From positions 248,001 to 312,000 of the forward strand of contig CANTFK010000921.1 of assembly GCA_947646735.1 (NCBI GenBank): a stretch of DNA of 64,000 nt. The letters are read 5' to 3'. A model generated the notes under the pieces. It worked only from the letters and a program-made list of their open reading frames with translations. It had not been told where the DNA came from and made no database searches. This document shows positions 45,661 to 56,412 of the stretch, piece after piece. Position numbers and translations under genes: made by a program. Position 1 is the first letter of the stretch; each line of letters opens with the position of its first letter. The DNA is from Peronospora farinosa (taxonomy: Eukaryota; Oomycota; Peronosporomycetes; Peronosporales; Peronosporaceae).

Positions 45661-46080
45661 ATGAACAACTCAAAGAACGCCTACGGCGACATAAATCACC
45701 GTCTGCCACCTTCTTTTCGTACGCTAGCGTCGCACTCTGACCTCGAGAAGCTGCGCGAACTCGCACGTAGCGACGAGTTTTCGGACAGCGAGAGCGACGG
45801 CGTTGATAGCGACGACGACGAGGATGACGTAGTTGCCACCATGATCATGCTTTACTGCTTTTCATCGCCCAAGCGCAAGATTGTGGCGGCGCAACATCGC
45901 GTCCAGCTAAAACAGCAAAAGACGAGCGATGACAAGGCTAGCAGCAGTCCTAAAGGCGACGAGTGGGAGCTTGTAGACAAGTCGCCAACGTTCGAGAGCA
46001 TCGTGGAAGGCAAAAAGGAACTAGGAGGAGAGAGCTGGTTCGTGCAAGAGCAGGAGCAGTCGACCAGAGAGATACCGTAG
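45661..46080 (+). CDS. Small acidic protein of unknown function
   Basis: 139 aa from an ATG, single exon. Residues about 35-62 are very acidic (SDSESDGVDSDDDEDDVV), followed by a short hydrophobic stretch and a polar Ser/Lys/Glu-rich tail. No domain was recognised. It converges on RAD9 with 110 bases between stops. It may be a lineage-specific gene; a spliced upstream exon cannot be excluded. Confidence 0.55.
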   Translation: MNNSKNAYGDINHRLPPSFRTLASHSDLEKLRELARSDEFSDSESDGVDSDDDEDDVVATMIMLYCFSSPKRKIVAAQHRVQLKQQKTSDDKASSSPKGDEWELVDKSPTFESIVEGKKELGGESWFVQEQEQSTREIP

Positions 46081-46190
46081 GGATGCTGGTGCGACGTTCT
46101 ACTTCGTTTGCCGTCATCTTCTGGATTATTTAATATCATCATTGCGTACTTGAACTGCAAATTGAAACCTTCTCGTCCATTTATCTGCTA

Positions 46191-47548
46191 CTAATCCACA
46201 CGCGGACGCTTACTGTGAGTCAGATATCGGGGGTTCTCTTGCGATGAAGACTGTGATTGTGACAGTGTCGGACAATTATCACCACTGCCAATTGCGTTTT
46301 TACAACACAATGTATAAAAGACGGTATCAGGAATTGAACTGCACAAGCTGGCTAACTAAGCACTCACCCATCAGTAAAAAGCGGGACTTCTTCTTCACTA
46401 CGAGCCTGTGACGACGCCGGCAGAAACATTGTGACTGTGGACAGCGTCATCTCGATAGAAAATTTAGCCATAGACGTCGACTCGGCTGCAAACAACACCG
46501 GGCTAAAATACCATGGCAATAATTAGATCCCAAAGATCGTCAGCAGTAGTCCTTACCATCAAGCTCAAGCTCAATCCTAACTTACCTGCCACTTGTCGTG
46601 AAATAAAAGGAAACCTCCGACACGTCACTCGTTTTACAGAACGCTAGCAAAGCCTTCATCAACAGACACAGTCCGACATCAGATTTGTTTTCTCTATCAC
46701 AAGATTCATCCACAACATCATCTCCACCTCACCCTGATCTCTTTAATACAGAAAATCAATTGTGCCGACGAATCAATGCTATCTGTAGCTGGCTGTAATA
46801 TGTACTCATCAAACTCAGCACTCGCCACTGCTGTCTCTGTCTGTAGCTGTGCCTTACTATCTGTAACATTAGAGAAATAGCTTTCAAACTTCACATGTGT
46901 AGCTGTGCATGTGACACTAACTTCATTACTACGATGTATATGAGCCAATAAAGAGCCTAAATGGTGCTGCCGTGTCCGCCAGCGATTAGGACACGCATCT
47001 TTATCGAACACGGCACGCATAATTTGGCACGACTGGACCTTCATGTGGTGGGTCTTTGTGATATCAAAGTCACAACGCAGCTTCCAGCGCAGCTCCATGC
47101 AGTCGACGTCTATTTCGTCCACCTGGCTGCTCTGTGAGGCGTCTTCCTGGCTCATGTCGGCGAGATCTAGTGCTTCTTGGTCCACCAGCAGCGCCAATTG
47201 GACGCTCTGCACGTGCTTGAGCGTCCGAAAAACATTGCAACATGATTTGGCAAACACTTTGCACTTGACAAACGGTGTGCGACCATTAAATCTCGCCTTT
47301 AGCATCTCGAATGAGAAGATTTCTACGCCCTCTAGCGTGATACTGCTGTCCTGAGACTCGGAGAAAAATGTACGATCCAGAACTACTTGGCCAGAAGCAG
47401 AATGCGCGTCATTAAGAGAACGAAGCGTAAGACGACGGGAGCATGGATCACATTCAATTGATAGCTCTTTGCCTACTTGCGCGAGGCATTGCAGTGCGGC
47501 AACAAACACCTTGAGAGCTTCCTCGGCGATCTCAAGACGAACTTCCAT
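46191..47548 (-). CDS. RAD9: RAD9, subunit of the 9-1-1 checkpoint clamp
   Basis: PCNA-like subunit of the RAD9-RAD1-HUS1 clamp that marks damaged DNA and activates ATR signalling. Four coding segments in transcript order, 47548-46733, 46653-46586, 46502-46368 and 46284-46191, give 370 aa. Marks of the clamp fold are QCLAQVGKELSIECDPCSRR, KCKVFAKSCCNVFRTL, KTHHMKVQSCQIMRAVFD and FCIKEIRALLAFCKTS across the first junction. Introns are 79, 83 and 83 nt with standard ends. The C-terminal tail is short (LSQSQSSSQENPRYLTHSKR, then PRVD) compared with animal RAD9, keeps SQ sites that ATM/ATR-type kinases could phosphorylate and ends in a KRPR nuclear signal. Without the last three segments the gene would appear to stop at IRVRWR. 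Confidence 0.88.
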
Positions 47549-47646
47549 TGTAAAATGCTATGTTTCACTTTAGTGACATCCATTTCCCTTCGTAGGAATG
47601 ACAACCGCATTAAGCGTTTTGACCTTCACTCTGTGTTTCTTCCAGT
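47549..47646. promoter_or_regulatory. 98-bp bidirectional promoter between RAD9 and UFL1
   Basis: Only 98 bases lie between the two divergent ATG codons, so the genes must share promoter sequence or have transcript starts inside each other's leaders. No clear initiator was identified. Confidence 0.6.
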
Positions 47647-50058
47647 ATGGACGAGATCGCTCTACTGCAGCAGCAACTGGCCGCTGTGCAGCAGCAGGAG
47701 ACAGCGCTGAAGCTATCGGACCACAATATTATTGATCTCTTACTCAAGCTGCAGCAACTGGGCAAGCTTGAAGTGATCCACACACGCACTGGGAAGCAGT
47801 TTCTGACGCCACTTCAGGTCCAGAAGGAAATTATAGAATACGTGGCACTGCAGGGTGGACGTATGTGTCTCACGGATCTGGAGAAGATGATTGATGTAGA
47901 TCGTATGCATGTGGAGAAGCAGGTGATGGTGCTATGTAGAGGAAACAGAGGCCACAAGGACTCATACTACGTGGTAAGCAACGGCGAGGAGCTGCTCACG
48001 AGCTGGTATCTCGACGGTATCATGGAGGACACGAACGTGCTGCTACAGGATAGTGGCACCACGTCTGTTGGAGACTTGGCTCGGCAGTTTGGCTTTGCCG
48101 TGGACTACATGAGAGACGTGGTGCACACGAGACTTGGCAGCATCTTAAAGGCACGAGTAAGGAACAATGTGCTGTATACGGACTCGTATGAGACGGAGCA
48201 AAAAGCGCGGGTTCGAGGGGCCTTTGCTGGTATGACACGGCCTGTGTTTGTACCTGATGTGGTGCGGTCTTTTGGCTTCGATGAGGCTGTGGCCAATGAA
48301 ACACTGACCGAGTTGATACAGATGAAAGTATTGATGGGCACGCTGAGAGGACGGGAGTATGTGCCTTATGTCTTCATGGCAGCCCAGAAAGAAAGCATGT
48401 ACTCGTTCTTCCAACAGAATGGATACTTGGAACATACGAGAGCCAAAGAACTGCAAGTTGCTCGGCCCTTCGACTTTTTAAAGAGAAGATTCTCGGATTC
48501 TGTGTGTCTACAAGAGAGTGTTGTAAGCCGTGCTCTACAGTTACAGCTTGAAGGAGCTGTAGAGGCAGCGGTGAATGATAACTCCTTAGTGGATGTCCGG
48601 TCGGTGCTGCCGAGTGCTCTGTCAGCAGGTGATGTGGCATTGTTGCTGGGCACGTCGTCGGGGCTGAAGAAAACGGGACATGCACCCAAAGCGTATCAGA
48701 TTGCAAACATTTATGCTGTCAGCTTGGGCTTTTTCGTTACTTGTTTGGAAAAATTTGGTGAAGATGCTACGACCAAGGCAATTCGTGCTGCGGCCCAGCA
48801 GAAGAGCAGTGGCGTTAAGGCTGGTTTTCACGAAAGCAGGCAAGAGGTTGATGACGATGAAGGTTCAGACGTTGGTACTAAGCTCGGTAAAAAAGGAAAG
48901 CGTGGCAAGGGTGGCAACAAGCGCAGCCAGGAAGAAACTAGAGGCAAGTCTAGAAAGGCAACGAAGAGTAAACGCGAATTAAAGGGCGATGAAGATGCTG
49001 GTGACGATGATGACACGAGATCTACACCTGCTCAACTCTCGATCGTGCCTACGCGTGAGGAGATGATTGATCTTCTTGTGAAATGGTTTCCAGTCGTTCA
49101 TGATTTGAAAGGCGATGACGAGTTAATGGACGGCATCATAGCGCATATAGAAAATAAGACCACTGAAGTCTACTCAACCGCACTGACCAAAGCAATGTCT
49201 AGCATTCTACGAGGAGATGCTTCGTCACTGCGCGAGTTGCGCAAGACATTCGAACATCGGTTCGATGAACAATTCACGAATTTGCTTGTTTTAGAAAAAG
49301 GATATAACAAGCTATTGATGCACGTAGATGCTACGAATGCGTCTGGCATGGAGCAGCTCGCTGTTGTGGAGGTGCATTTGCTTGAGACCTTCGCCGTGGA
49401 GCTTGCAGCTTTGGTCACAAGTTTTATTGCAGAGAGCAATAGTCTTGAATTGGAAGGCGTGTCGCTCTTGTCATCTCCTAGTGGCAGCACAGACGATAAG
49501 ACTAAGGTCGCAACTGATCCGGTGACGACCTTAAGCGACAAAAACAGGAGAATTATCGAGACGAACCTTCCGCAAGCAACTGCAAGTTTTTTGGTACGGT
49601 TATGGATGCTCGCCACCGCTGGTCGTCGGTCACTAAACGATTTCATGGCTTATATACCGGTTCTGGCAGAGACTTTGAGCATGCCTCTTCGAAAGTTGGA
49701 TCGCAAGAAGGAGCGAAAGGTGATATTCGGCTACCGACAGGCAATATCTGCAGAGCTGGGCGAGGTGGCGGTACTTGCGATCGATAACAATCAGCAATAT
49801 GCTTTAATAGCAACATTGGTGCTGCAACTTTTCTTCCAGCAGCTTACTGGGCTTCCAGGTAGTTTTCCACGTGACAATGTATCCTATGGCGAAATGATGC
49901 TAAACGCATTTCGAGACTCGGTGCCGAAAAAGGCGATGCAAATTATTCAGGCTTTTTTACGTTTGACAAGCGGGATGAGCAGTGGCGAAAAAGTTGCTGA
50001 AGAGCAAAAGAGTACGTGGAATGCGAGCCTGGATGCTGTGCGTGCGTTGGTTCTTTAA
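47647..50058 (+). CDS. UFL1: E3 UFM1-protein ligase 1 (UFL1)
   Basis: 803-aa single-exon E3 that attaches UFM1 to targets, mainly at the ER membrane and ribosome. The N-terminal winged-helix repeats are clear: LLKLQQLGKLEVIHTRTGKQ and LTPLQVQKEIIEYVALQGGR (residues 32-75), then further winged-helix modules to about 320. A Lys/Glu/Asp-rich linker at about 400-465 (KRGKGGNKRSQEETRGKSRK) precedes the helical C-terminal half. Length agrees with UFL1 of animals and plants. Presence of UFL1 implies an active UFM1 pathway in this organism. It is divergent from RAD9. Confidence 0.92.
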   Translation: MDEIALLQQQLAAVQQQETALKLSDHNIIDLLLKLQQLGKLEVIHTRTGKQFLTPLQVQKEIIEYVALQGGRMCLTDLEKMIDVDRMHVEKQVMVLCRGNRGHKDSYYVVSNGEELLTSWYLDGIMEDTNVLLQDSGTTSVGDLARQFGFAVDYMRDVVHTRLGSILKARVRNNVLYTDSYETEQKARVRGAFAGMTRPVFVPDVVRSFGFDEAVANETLTELIQMKVLMGTLRGREYVPYVFMAAQKESMYSFFQQNGYLEHTRAKELQVARPFDFLKRRFSDSVCLQESVVSRALQLQLEGAVEAAVNDNSLVDVRSVLPSALSAGDVALLLGTSSGLKKTGHAPKAYQIANIYAVSLGFFVTCLEKFGEDATTKAIRAAAQQKSSGVKAGFHESRQEVDDDEGSDVGTKLGKKGKRGKGGNKRSQEETRGKSRKATKSKRELKGDEDAGDDDDTRSTPAQLSIVPTREEMIDLLVKWFPVVHDLKGDDELMDGIIAHIENKTTEVYSTALTKAMSSILRGDASSLRELRKTFEHRFDEQFTNLLVLEKGYNKLLMHVDATNASGMEQLAVVEVHLLETFAVELAALVTSFIAESNSLELEGVSLLSSPSGSTDDKTKVATDPVTTLSDKNRRIIETNLPQATASFLVRLWMLATAGRRSLNDFMAYIPVLAETLSMPLRKLDRKKERKVIFGYRQAISAELGEVAVLAIDNNQQYALIATLVLQLFFQQLTGLPGSFPRDNVSYGEMMLNAFRDSVPKKAMQIIQAFLRLTSGMSSGEKVAEEQKSTWNASLDAVRALVL

Positions 50059-50229
50059 AAGATCCGAGCTCTATTCAATGAATGCAATCAATTGATTGCT
50101 CGAGTACAGCTTCCCGAAAGCTTGGAAGTGTGTGCTACATGCATTTTGACTATACATACAGACATTACTCGTCTACACTACGTACGTGATCGTTTGATTT
50201 TGTAATACTTGTTCATACTAGGGGCCAAG

Positions 50230-52662
50230 TCAAGCTTCGTTGGAGTTTTCACGTACTGCTCGTTGTTTTGCAGCTCGCTGAATGATACGTGAAGCCGCGC
50301 TAGCCAAGCTGCTCATAGAAGCATACTGCGATTGCGTCAGGTCGCGAGCTTTTGGGTCGGCACAGCACAAGGAACCGATGACCGTCTTGCCATCAGACCC
50401 AACCAGTGGGAAACCGCAGTAAAAGTTGATCCCCATCTTGCGGACACTTATCAATGCATTAAAACGCACGTCAGCCTGTACATGGCGCGATACGAGCGGA
50501 TTCCGATCCAGGATGGTTTGAGCGCAGAACCCCTGCTCTCTCGGATACGACCGACCGCTGGGCGCTGTCGGATGAGTAGAGGCCAGCACATGTAGTTCTG
50601 TCTTGTCAACAACGGTAATCGTACTGACGGCGCAGCTAAGTTCCTTCGAAGCCAGCGAGCAGATGATACCCAATTCAGGCACGTCGCCCAATTTGTTCAG
50701 TTGTTGCTCATGAATAATTTGCAGTCGTTGGTACTCGTTGGCTGGGGTCGGGGGTACAATAGCTTCCATCTCGTCGTCTGGAAACCTGATCTGATATCTT
50801 CTCGAGTCTGCGTTAGCTAACGGGTAATCGTCTTCCCAACGCGGAGCTTCACCCCATATCAGCTTAAGCCGTTCCACATTATTAACAGGTTCGACGTCGA
50901 CATATTCATCGGCGTCCTCAATTTTTTCGCTGCGTACTCCCAGCAGAGGCAAACCGCTGGTGGTTGCACCTGCCGACGCACTACGGATTCGGGCAGAACA
51001 TGCTTGTCTCCGAGCGCGTTCTTCCTCGACGATATCCTTCATGACACTCAACACACTAGCTTTTCGTCTCCGTTGAGCCGGTCCTCCTGCGGTTGCTTCC
51101 GCCAAAATTTCCAGAAGTAGGTCATTGAGAGACGCCGGACGCGTCTTGAATGCAGACCGGGTACGCCTCGAATCAATACCATAAAGATTGCCATCTGGAG
51201 CGCTGTAAGCACGGGAGATCGGAGACTGCGCGTCGGAAATCACTCGCGCCGGACGCAGGTCCTCTTCCGTGACTGCTGTGTATTGTGCTTGGTGCATCCG
51301 AATGAGGCAACGTTCACATACGCGCACTTGCTCAACCTGCGGACGGTCGTCACCACGTGCGCGGTGCTCGCGTTCTTGGACGCTGGCGCATTTTTCACAA
51401 ACAAGGAAGCCACACAGACAGCACAACCTCCTTCTTGTGCGCTTGAGAAAGGTCGAGAATGAGCGACGGCAACAAGCACAAGAACCTTTGGCCATGGTAT
51501 CAAGTAGGAGCCGTGTACTGTTGATAATTACCTGCATTCCAAGACGACGACGCTGGACGACAAAAATGTACCGATGACAACTTGCAGCAAGTCGAAGCAT
51601 CCAGATACGCGCTCGGCGTCGTTCATGACTAGCACGCTTGAAAGCGTCGTGAGCATCAGGCGGCAGGTATTCGCCATGAAAAACGACGCGAGTAAAGCAG
51701 CCGCTAGGGGCTTGTTCAAATGAGTAGTTGATGACAACGTTTGGAACGTGCGAATGCGATCGTGACGATGGTGTATATGCATTATTTAAAACGACACCAG
51801 AGCGTGCGATTGACACTAGTGTTCTGGTGAAAGCTGGCCGAGGGGTAGCACTAATTGCACTCGCTGCCGATGATGCTGTCCTCCTGACGGGCTGCTCTTC
51901 TTTTACTCTGTCTCGGGGATGCAGTAACTCCAAGAAACACCACGACGAGTTCCTGGAGAAAACGTTACGACTTCCGAACGTCGCACTTTTAACGGAAAGC
52001 TCTCTGTCCTCGTAAGCTTTCGCCGGGTTTCCCGCTTCATGTTGAATCTTAATCGTGCGCAAGAGTTCACCGTCGACAAAATCGCGGCGGTACATGCAGC
52101 TCATCATATCACGGAAGGCGTCAGTAGAGGCGACGCGAAACAAAAGTCGCAACTCCTGCACCGTGCAGGACACATACTCTTCTGCTAAAACTGCAAACCC
52201 CTTTGGTCCCCATCGTGTCTGGTGTCGGTGGTCACGGACCGTAAGTCGAGTAAAGAGCTTCATTGCATTACTGTTCGTATAGCCTCGTGAAAACTTTTTT
52301 CGCTTCCAAACACTTCCATGGCTGTCACTGAGATTCGCCGCCGCCAATTCCAGTTCCAACTCACCCCAATTCACGCCAGACGCAGCCGCAGCAGCTACTT
52401 CATGCAATCGTTTGTCACTTAGTCGAGTTAATTCCCCCATCGTTTCGACGTCCAGATCACGTCGACGTCGTGAACTCGAGCAGTTTCCATATCCGTCATC
52501 ACTGCGTTGACTAACGAAGTCGCACGTCGCACTGCTCTCTACGCTATCGTAGCTGTTACTGGGGCCCATCATAGCGACAAAGCTGGCCGCCACTGACCGC
52601 GACAAGTCCCCCTCGCATGATTTTCGACTCCACGGGGTCCCGTAGTTTCGGATCGCCAGCAT
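50230..52662 (-). CDS. FYVE-like zinc finger plus GAF domain protein
   Basis: 810-aa protein of a multi-domain type common in oomycetes. The N-terminal half (about 120-390) may be a START-like lipid-binding region. A FYVE-related zinc finger at about 392-455 has CACCRRSF, RRLCCLCGFLVCEKC and VCERCLIR; the usual WxxD and RHHCR motifs are altered. The C-terminal region (about 660-800) is a GAF domain with LGIICSLASKELSC, EQGFCAQTIL and INFYCGFPLVGSDG. Role is likely membrane-linked signalling, but the ligand is unknown. The ATG at 52662 is used; a splice acceptor-like site directly before it and an open frame at 52825 leave room for a further 5' exon. Confidence 0.85.
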   Translation of the reverse strand: MLAIRNYGTPWSRKSCEGDLSRSVAASFVAMMGPSNSYDSVESSATCDFVSQRSDDGYGNCSSSRRRRDLDVETMGELTRLSDKRLHEVAAAAASGVNWGELELELAAANLSDSHGSVWKRKKFSRGYTNSNAMKLFTRLTVRDHRHQTRWGPKGFAVLAEEYVSCTVQELRLLFRVASTDAFRDMMSCMYRRDFVDGELLRTIKIQHEAGNPAKAYEDRELSVKSATFGSRNVFSRNSSWCFLELLHPRDRVKEEQPVRRTASSAASAISATPRPAFTRTLVSIARSGVVLNNAYTPSSRSHSHVPNVVINYSFEQAPSGCFTRVVFHGEYLPPDAHDAFKRASHERRRARIWMLRLAASCHRYIFVVQRRRLGMQVIINSTRLLLDTMAKGSCACCRRSFSTFLKRTRRRLCCLCGFLVCEKCASVQEREHRARGDDRPQVEQVRVCERCLIRMHQAQYTAVTEEDLRPARVISDAQSPISRAYSAPDGNLYGIDSRRTRSAFKTRPASLNDLLLEILAEATAGGPAQRRRKASVLSVMKDIVEEERARRQACSARIRSASAGATTSGLPLLGVRSEKIEDADEYVDVEPVNNVERLKLIWGEAPRWEDDYPLANADSRRYQIRFPDDEMEAIVPPTPANEYQRLQIIHEQQLNKLGDVPELGIICSLASKELSCAVSTITVVDKTELHVLASTHPTAPSGRSYPREQGFCAQTILDRNPLVSRHVQADVRFNALISVRKMGINFYCGFPLVGSDGKTVIGSLCCADPKARDLTQSQYASMSSLASAASRIIQRAAKQRAVRENSNEA

Positions 52663-54430
52663 CCTGTTCAAAGGGAGACAAGTAAATCAGCCCTCGCGTT
52701 TTCCAGCCGAATCGATGAGTGTTTTTGTCTTTGTACGAAAACATTGATTGCACTTGACGGTACTGAGTGCCTCTAGCATTTTTTTTCCAGGCAGGCAGGA
52801 GCGGGTTTTGAGATTTGTTCTTCATGCTCCGAATCTACTAAAAAAAGCCAGCATGAACTTTCATACTGAATTGAGGTAGTACGTTAAGCCGATTGCAACA
52901 AGCTGTAGTCTACTATTACATCGCTCCGAGACGGCTTTCAAGATTCAATGAAAAGCACTCTCTACACGAGACACGTCTGCGTGTGATTTCTGATAAGCAA
53001 TGTTACTGCCTAAGCGACTACTATAGGTGGAAAGCCATGCAAATGAGCAGCAGAAAAGGTGAGTGAGAGGATTCTGTAGGATAGTCTGGTGGGATTGGGG
53101 TCTACGGCCCATTACGCGATATACGAGTCAACTACGACCACGCACATTATAGCCGACTGAGTCGGGATAAAGAACCTGTCTTCTTGTCACGGACTAGCGG
53201 CTGTTTTAGTTGAAATACTATGGCCGCTTTCGCCCTCAAAAATTTGTAGCGAATTCGAAGTGAGTTAGCACGTGCAAAAGGACAACGTCGCAGTCACATG
53301 CAGCGCAATGTGAATACAGAGAGAGACAGACGAGTCTTTTATAGCATTTAGTATTGGTTGCAAAATGTCGAGTATATCCTGGGTCAGGTTTGTTTGTGTG
53401 CTATGGTCTACAAGATTTCTGGAAAGTCCTCAGGCATTCTACCCCAAAAGATGTGCAGTTCCGACTACCAGCTGCCGGTTGACGATAGTGTCTTGAAACA
53501 TTTGCGTTGCTAGGCGAAGGTAGACGCTATTGCTCACATACCTATCTCGTTATTGTCCGTTGATAGCAACCGCTCAGAGTTGGCGTAGAAGGACTGGTTT
53601 GACTACCTCTTGCTCCCAGGCCTGCTGTATACGCCACAAAGAGCGCCACGGAGGCCTCGTCTCCATCGTCCGACCTCTCGAATTATGTAGTATTGCTATG
53701 ACTAGGTCACTACAGTCTTGTTACCGCTGAGCAGTCACATCACCGCTTTTCAAGTACCAGCTTCTTTGCTTTCGCGCCCGTTCTGAAAAGTTTGAAAACA
53801 ACAGGCACCAAACTTTGATGGTCCTTTCAATTAAAACCAACGGTACCGATCACAATCATCGCCTTGTGTCGGGCGTGGCTTGTACAGCCAGCTCGGTAGC
53901 CGAAACTAACCGCGTTTTTTGTACCATATCACAACGTTGCACCATTTTACACCCTTTCCATCTCGGTTCTAATGCAGCACAATCCTATCTAGGCTTCCAT
54001 GAGATACTGCGATGCCTCTTCTGATGACGTCCCGGCATCAGAAGCAGGCTTTCGGTGTCTAAGGCTACTCTTGCTCTACTCATGCGTAAATCTTTGCCAT
54101 CCCTCGCTCACGAGCAATCATAATGCACACCTACGCAGCTTCTCAAAACACCACACCTCCGAACCAAACGGATTGCATCGACACCGCCAATGGAAAGCAA
54201 ATTTCGCCGACGCTGAACTGTCACGATCAACAACACGAGATTAATTTTGCAACGACTTGACTTCGATGATTTCAAACTTTTAACCTTATTTGGACAAAAA
54301 TAAATATCTAATTGATTTTTTGAATTTATTTTACATGCTGCTGCCCATGTCTACAGATTGCACCGTCTTCTTGGCATTGCAACGTGCTTCCATACAACAC
54401 GTAGTCTCTGTCTACATGCGTCAGATATAG
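52663..54430. other. Long intergenic region, no supported gene
   Basis: About 1.8 kb upstream of the FYVE/GAF gene and downstream of the symporter. Short open frames only (up to 81 codons), no recognisable domain, no RNA gene seen. Confidence 0.4.
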
Positions 54431-55816
54431 TTAGCGCCGGGCCTCCTCGAAAACGGACACGACCGACTCTCTGCTCATCTTCTCATCCATCTTGATTTCG
54501 CCGTCGTGTACCGGCCTAAACTGGCGCTCCCACTCCTCAGTGCGGAACTCGTTCTCTATCTTGGCCATGACGACGGATGCCAAGCAGTTTCCCATGACGT
54601 TCGTTAGCGTTCGCAACATATCCATGAGCCAGTCCACACCCAAGATGAGCGCCACTGGCCACGATGGTATGTCAAACTGATCCAGCGTCGATGCGATGAC
54701 GATCAAGGTAGCCGAGCGCACACCAGCCACGCCCTTGGACGAGATCATGAGCATTAAGACCATGACGATCTGCTCACCCACTGTCTTATCGGCACCAGAG
54801 GCCTGTGCACAGAAGACGGAGGCCAGCGATAGGTACAGGGTTGAGCCATCCAGGTTGAACGAGTAGCCGAAGGGCACGACGAAGCTCGAGATATGGGAGG
54901 ATACACCATACTTTTCAAGACATTCGAACACCTTGGGCAGCGCGGCCTCCGATGTGGCCGTTGTGTAAGCAATGATGAGCGGCTCTTTCATGGCAACAAG
55001 GAACTCCACCGCATTGATCTTGAATATTAAACACACGGAGCCGAAAACGACGACAATGAAGAGCAGAATTGTCACGTAAACTGTAGCCACGAGAGCACCT
55101 AAACTGCCTAAAGCCGAGAGACCGTTCGAGCCGATGGCGTCAGCGATAGCAAAACACACACCGATAGGGGCCGTCCAGATTACAATGTCCACAAACTTGA
55201 ACATCATCTCCAGCACCGCGCGTGCGAACTCGATGATCAGATGCTTATGTTGGTCTTGCAGCTTAGATGTGGCCACGCCCGTGAGAATGGCGGCTATTAG
55301 CACCTGAAGCAGCTCTGATGAGCCGTTGCCGCCCATCATCTCGCCCCACGTCTTTGGAGTCAAGTGCTCAATCCATTTTTCTAGCGTGAATGTCGACTCG
55401 ACCTGACTCTTGTAGTCGTCACCCTGAGTAAGACCCACTTTTCCGGGCTTGACGATATTAACAGCAAAGAGACCAAGAATGAGTGCCAGCGTTGTCACGA
55501 ACTCAAAATAGATGATGGATTTGAGTGCGATACGACCGAGTTGCTTCATGTCCTTCTGGTCGGCAATACCAATCACAAGCGACGAAAATACAAGCGGGAA
55601 GACGATGAACTGCACCGTGCGCAGGAAAATGTTCTTCAGCGGAGCAGCCTTCTTCGAGAAGCCGGGAGCGAACTGTCCCATGAGGATTCCCACGATCATC
55701 CCAACGATGATCCAAAAGGTCAACGACGTGAGAATCTTGCGGGTCCAGGACTTCTTCTCCGGAACATCCGTGTCCATACGATGGTAGCTGTCGGTGTTGT
55801 TAATAGCGATGGTCAT
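54431..55816 (-). CDS. Dicarboxylate/amino-acid:cation symporter
   Basis: 461-aa member of the DAACS/EAAT (SLC1-like) family that co-transports glutamate, aspartate or dicarboxylates with sodium or protons. N-terminal cytosolic 25 residues are followed by eight membrane helices and two re-entrant loops. Family marks are PLVFSSLVIGIAD, the Ser-rich loop TATSEAALPKVFECLEKYGV, VPFGYSFNLDGSTLYLSLAS (NMDGT-type motif) and SSKGVAGVRSATLIV. Single exon, usual length. Substrate cannot be fixed from sequence. Confidence 0.94.
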   Translation of the reverse strand: MTIAINNTDSYHRMDTDVPEKKSWTRKILTSLTFWIIVGMIVGILMGQFAPGFSKKAAPLKNIFLRTVQFIVFPLVFSSLVIGIADQKDMKQLGRIALKSIIYFEFVTTLALILGLFAVNIVKPGKVGLTQGDDYKSQVESTFTLEKWIEHLTPKTWGEMMGGNGSSELLQVLIAAILTGVATSKLQDQHKHLIIEFARAVLEMMFKFVDIVIWTAPIGVCFAIADAIGSNGLSALGSLGALVATVYVTILLFIVVVFGSVCLIFKINAVEFLVAMKEPLIIAYTTATSEAALPKVFECLEKYGVSSHISSFVVPFGYSFNLDGSTLYLSLASVFCAQASGADKTVGEQIVMVLMLMISSKGVAGVRSATLIVIASTLDQFDIPSWPVALILGVDWLMDMLRTLTNVMGNCLASVVMAKIENEFRTEEWERQFRPVHDGEIKMDEKMSRESVVSVFEEARR

Positions 55817-56395
55817 CCTTGCAACTTCGATTAGCTAGAGGATTGAACCGAGGTGGCAAATTAAGGTATGAACTGACACTGCTCGAATCGCCAGGACTAA
55901 AATTGCTCAACCGATCACTTGCCACAATCACGCTTCCAATCGCTCCGTATCTCACGTACCACTAACGTCGTACGACGGTGTTACGCAAAATATGGATGGC
56001 AGATTGTATGTTGTCACTGCCTCAACTCTTGAAGATCTTAAACGCATAGATATACATCTACCATTAAGACGGAAAATTGCAGATTTATAACTTGTTAGCC
56101 TACGTGCATGTAGATGAAGTCTCTAGAATTGAGGCAGGTAAAACACAACTTCATTATCCTAGCAGAAATTAATGTACCAGATGTGTTAGTGCGTAAAAAA
56201 CGCTTAGCTTTTGCAGAAAAAAGGACAAATCTGCGCTGCTACCGGTACAGTATATTGACCATGTTGAGGTTTTATGTCACAATCTTACAAATCGCATCTG
56301 CGACAACCATGGTGGGATACAAAAAAGACGCTAACTGACACTGTATGTACCTAAACCTAGATAGTGACAAAGGATTCGACCACACTGATCTTACA
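55817..56395. other. Intergenic, left flank of the LINE insertion
   Basis: Symporter upstream region followed by about 300 bases of unassigned sequence up to the target-site duplication. No gene seen. Confidence 0.4.
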
Positions 56396-56410
56396 TACTG
56401 AAACATGTAG
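56396..56410. repeat. Target-site duplication, left copy
   Basis: tactgaaacatgtag, identical over 15 bases to 63526-63540. The two copies lie exactly at the edges of the LINE, as expected for a duplication made on insertion. Confidence 0.8.
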
Positions 56411-56412
56411 GG

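Noticed and set aside
52556..52825. 89-codon open frame just upstream of the FYVE/GAF gene as a separate gene
   Set aside because: It overlaps the start of the larger gene out of frame and has no domain; at most it contains a 5' exon, which cannot be proven here.
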